Below, in pieces: positions 4,800 through 7,146 of a stretch of DNA of 7,146 bases. A model generated the notes under the pieces. That model made no database searches and had not been told where the DNA came from. It worked only from the letters and a program-made list of their open reading frames with translations. A program made the translations under genes and the position numbers. The stretch lies in NCBI GenBank assembly GCA_028293775.1, contig JAQGOD010000513.1, positions 1 to 7,146 on the forward strand, in the 5' to 3' direction. Source of the DNA: Gammaproteobacteria bacterium (GTDB lineage: Bacteria; Pseudomonadota; Gammaproteobacteria; Steroidobacterales; Steroidobacteraceae). Position 1 is the first letter of the stretch; the number at the start of each line of letters is the position of its first letter.

Positions 4800-7091
4800 T
4801 CACTCTCTAATGCGCACCGGAATATCGACGTAGCTGCCGCTGTACCAGCGGACCTTCAGCGGAATCTTGCCGTCGGCGATCGATTCCTCGCTCACATCGC
4901 CTCCGGTGCCGTAATTGATCTCGCGGTCCGGCCGCTTATTAATTCCAAGCACCATTACCAGCCGGCTGCCGGGCTGCAACTGCCGGCTGGTCAGACGCTC
5001 GCTCTTGAACGTTAATTCCTGACGTTCGCCCGCCCTGAGGAGGTGCCGATGCGTGCGGTCCCGGGTGTAACTCGCACGAAATTCATATGTCGGGCTAAAC
5101 AAGCGGATGTAGTCGCCTGTGGGCAGGAGCTCGTACATGCTGATACTCAAGTCCACGTCCATTTTATTCACGGTGAAGTCGAGTCGACCCGAGAACAAGC
5201 CGTTGAATTCGGTGGCTTTCGTAAGCGGATCGCTGACGAATATGGCCGCGTGACGGGGAGCCAGGCTTTTGCTGATGAAATCCAGAGATGGCGTCCATGC
5301 GGCATCCTTGCGGTCGTTGAGACTCACCGTCTGCAGCACAAAGGCGTCGTTGCTCTTTTTTCGTTGCGCGAGTGCCAGTCGATGGTTCGCTTCTCCCGCG
5401 GCCGCATCGAGATAAAATCGCAACGGCTTCCCTGCCATGGCATCGAGGGAGTCCGCATGCTGCCAGCTGTTCCCACCCATGGTCTGGTAATTAACGTTAT
5501 TCGCAACTAACGCCGGTGTGGCGGCGCCCTTGAAGACATGTTCAAACCACTGAATGCGTAGTTCACGAAAATCCACGAGTGCAGCCGAGTCGACTTCGTA
5601 GCCATGGATGTTCGCGGCTAGTCCACGTTGCATCATGGCATCGTCGTACGGTCCTATCAGCAACTTATCATCTGCGTGCGGGTTGTAGCGATGATGCTGA
5701 GTGAAAAAATACAGGTCTCCCGGCTCGCCGGCAGCAAAGTATCCGGTCATCGAGAGAACCGGGATGTCGATTCGCGCGAACTGCTCCCGATAAGGGACCA
5801 ACCGCTGCCAGAAGCGATCGTAACTCGGGTGATTCAGCCAGCGAATGAAGACAGGGTTGTTCTTGCCGTAGATACGCCCCATGTCGCGATACCGTCGTCC
5901 GCTCCGGTACCATTTCTCGTCGAGCGCGCGCCACTTCGCCGCATCATCGTCGCTTTCCGTAGATGCAGCGGAAGAGGCCATTTGCAGCGACCATCCATAA
6001 GACCAGTTCTTGAATATATTTCCCTCCATGGGCATGTTGACGCCGGGTGCCATCGACACTGAGGGAGCAATGGCTTTGAGTGCGGGCGAGCGGCCTTTCG
6101 CCGCAGCCCAAGCCATATAGCCGCCATAGCCTTCCCCATATATTCCGATACGGCCGTCGCTCCACGGCTGCTTGGCGATCCAATCGATGACGGCACGCGC
6201 ATCCTCGCCCTCCCTTTGGAAGGGAATGATTGCATGCGGGTTCTCCGTTCCGCGGACGTACGCAACCACCCCCACAAACCCATGGGCAGCGCAGTCTTTC
6301 GCGTAACTCTGCAAATCGTCGAGCCTAAACTCGAGCAGCGTCGGTAGCGGCCGGTCGAGGGTGCTCGGGCGAATCACCATCGCTGAGATAGTAGTCCCAT
6401 GGCGAGTTGGGATTTGAACTTCGCCATTGGCATAGCGTCGATGATCTTCCTCCGCGTTGAGCAAGACCACCAGGGGACCAAAGGTTCGATAGGCATCATA
6501 CCAATCGTATTTCCATATCAATTCCACCGCCTCTGCTTCGTCAATGCTGTCCTGCGCGCGCTGCCGATCAAATGCCTTTTGCAGCGCGTCTTGATAGAAG
6601 GAAGGAGATGCGCCCAACCACTGCGTAACCAGATAGGCGTCGTGATCGTCGAGGCGGCGAATCGATTCGCGGAACGAACTCGTAAAGGCTTCGGCAAAGG
6701 TTATGCGATTTTGTGCTTCCAGTGCCTTCGCATGCACGTAAATGTCGTAGATCAATGCCCGGCCGACGGGATGGCCGAAATCCGTTTTGCGCCGGCGCTC
6801 GCGCAGCGATTGCCTGGAAATATCTGCCGCCGAATAATCACCGACGGCCATTTGCAGCGCGGACAAGTTCGCAAGATACCGCTCAGGATCGGAATCTTGG
6901 TAGACCGGAATGAGGCGCGCTGCCAGATCGCTCATGATCGCAGCTGCCGTGGGATCCGATGGCTTTGCCGGCGGTCGAAAATCAAATTCCGTCGCAGCCC
7001 ATATCGGTGTCATGAGCACCAAGAACAACAGAAGACCCTTTGCGCCCTGCAGCAGGCTCCCCGCTACGCCGTGCACTGGGGTGCCGTTCAT
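4800..7091 (-). CDS. Exported CocE/NonD-like (S15) protein with substituted catalytic triad, probable pseudo-hydrolase
   Basis: A 763-residue protein of the CocE/NonD acyl hydrolase family (related to X-Pro dipeptidyl-peptidase S15). A Sec-type signal has its hydrophobic core at residues 19-32, with cleavage likely near Ala32-Ala33. Residues about 40-225 form a mostly helical extension without a motif I can name. The alpha/beta-hydrolase domain spans about 230-500, followed by a PepX_C-like jelly-roll from about 540 to the end (closing RWYSGSYVDIPVR). The nucleophile elbow, expected GxSYxG, reads GEGYGG (319-324), placing Gly321 at the Ser position. The TGYFD-type motif reads TGYFAAGE, placing Ala453 at the Asp position. 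GPYDH reads GPYDD, placing Asp484 at the His position. The frame is intact and the flanking motifs are conserved, so this looks like a retained, non-catalytic or re-purposed protein. The start is the first ATG. The 18 in-frame codons upstream to the window edge have no stop and no ATG, GTG or TTG. Confidence 0.9.
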   Translation of the reverse strand: MNGTPVHGVAGSLLQGAKGLLLFLVLMTPIWAATEFDFRPPAKPSDPTAAAIMSDLAARLIPVYQDSDPERYLANLSALQMAVGDYSAADISRQSLRERRRKTDFGHPVGRALIYDIYVHAKALEAQNRITFAEAFTSSFRESIRRLDDHDAYLVTQWLGASPSFYQDALQKAFDRQRAQDSIDEAEAVELIWKYDWYDAYRTFGPLVVLLNAEEDHRRYANGEVQIPTRHGTTISAMVIRPSTLDRPLPTLLEFRLDDLQSYAKDCAAHGFVGVVAYVRGTENPHAIIPFQREGEDARAVIDWIAKQPWSDGRIGIYGEGYGGYMAWAAAKGRSPALKAIAPSVSMAPGVNMPMEGNIFKNWSYGWSLQMASSAASTESDDDAAKWRALDEKWYRSGRRYRDMGRIYGKNNPVFIRWLNHPSYDRFWQRLVPYREQFARIDIPVLSMTGYFAAGEPGDLYFFTQHHRYNPHADDKLLIGPYDDAMMQRGLAANIHGYEVDSAALVDFRELRIQWFEHVFKGAATPALVANNVNYQTMGGNSWQHADSLDAMAGKPLRFYLDAAAGEANHRLALAQRKKSNDAFVLQTVSLNDRKDAAWTPSLDFISKSLAPRHAAIFVSDPLTKATEFNGLFSGRLDFTVNKMDVDLSISMYELLPTGDYIRLFSPTYEFRASYTRDRTHRHLLRAGERQELTFKSERLTSRQLQPGSRLVMVLGINKRPDREINYGTGGDVSEESIADGKIPLKVRWYSGSYVDIPVRIRE
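4837..4851. repeat. Perfect 6-bp hairpin near the convergent 3' ends
   Basis: CCGCTG-TAC-CAGCGG is a perfect inverted repeat inside the 3' end of the minus-strand gene, 41 bases past the DUF72 stop. No T-run follows on either strand, so it is not a standard intrinsic terminator. With only 3 nt between the converging stop codons, any terminator for either transcript must lie inside the opposite gene, and this hairpin could protect the plus-strand transcript end. It may be coincidental. Confidence 0.3.
4957..4991. repeat. 10-bp perfect inverted repeat inside the CocE-like gene
   Basis: ACCAGCCGGC (4957-4966) and its exact reverse complement GCCGGCTGGT (4982-4991) flank a 15-nt spacer. Eight of ten pairs are G:C, so the RNA could form a stable stem. 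It lies in the C-terminal coding region of the minus-strand gene, and neither strand has a T-run after it. This is longer than expected by chance but not beyond it in G+C-rich DNA. No function is assigned. Confidence 0.45.
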
Positions 7092-7146
7092 AGGGCCGCC
7101 GCTCTGGGCGCTTTGATGAGATGCAAGGTCTTGGCAAAAAGCGCGT
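7088..7146 (-). CDS. Possible 3' end of an upstream minus-strand gene
   Basis: Reading leftward from the right edge, one frame encodes the tail ALFAKTLHLIKAPRAAAL and stops at TGA (7088-7090), which overlaps the ATG of the CocE-like gene as ATGA. This is the usual geometry of coupled operon genes, and the CocE-like gene has no obvious ribosome site of its own, which fits coupling. The other two frames are also open across these 55 bases, so the evidence is limited. I do not recognise the product. Confidence 0.4.
   Translation of the reverse strand, partial: ALFAKTLHLIKAPRAAAL

Noticed and set aside
5043..5510. Plus-strand open frame inside the CocE-like gene
   Set aside because: It lies wholly opposite a well-supported coding region and has no recognisable motif, so it is best read as a shadow.
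4800..7091. Treating the CocE-like gene as a decaying pseudogene
   Set aside because: There is no frameshift or internal stop in 763 codons, the signal peptide and C-terminal domain are complete, and the sequence around each lost catalytic residue is conserved.

Overview
The window is gene-dense bacterial DNA, rich in G+C, with four genes rightward and one long gene leftward. It suggests a Gram-negative proteobacterium: two products carry twin-arginine (Tat) export signals, one has a Sec-type signal, and the multicopper oxidase and RclA-like flavoprotein types are common there. I cannot fix the genus; an alpha- or gammaproteobacterium is my best guess.

Left part (1-2947) is a redox/metal module. 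A Tat-exported, CopA/CueO-like multicopper oxidase (55-1560) overlaps by 17 nt the start of a cytoplasmic FAD/NAD(P)H disulfide oxidoreductase (1544-2947), which resembles the RclA/mercuric-reductase branch but lacks the MerA-specific parts. The pair is almost certainly co-translated. It would place a copper (I) oxidase in the periplasm and a thiol/metal-reducing flavoprotein in the cytoplasm, which fits copper or oxidant defence. A few in-frame codons at the left edge may be the end of an upstream gene that overlaps the oxidase start.

Middle part (3031-4796) is a two-gene unit with a 5-nt gap: a Tat-exported TIM-barrel sugar phosphate isomerase/epimerase-like protein and a DUF72 protein. An 83-bp gap with a small inverted repeat separates it from the left module, so it may have its own promoter.

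Right part (4800-7091, minus strand) is one long gene for an exported CocE/NonD-like (peptidase S15) protein with an N-terminal helical extension. It converges on the DUF72 gene with only 3 nt between the stop codons. By motif alignment all three catalytic-triad positions are substituted (Ser to Gly321, Asp to Ala453, His to Asp484) although the reading frame and surrounding motifs are intact. It therefore looks like a maintained pseudo-hydrolase, and it is the most unusual thing in the window. A possible upstream minus-strand gene ends over its start codon.

I see no tRNA or rRNA gene, CRISPR array, insertion sequence or attachment site.
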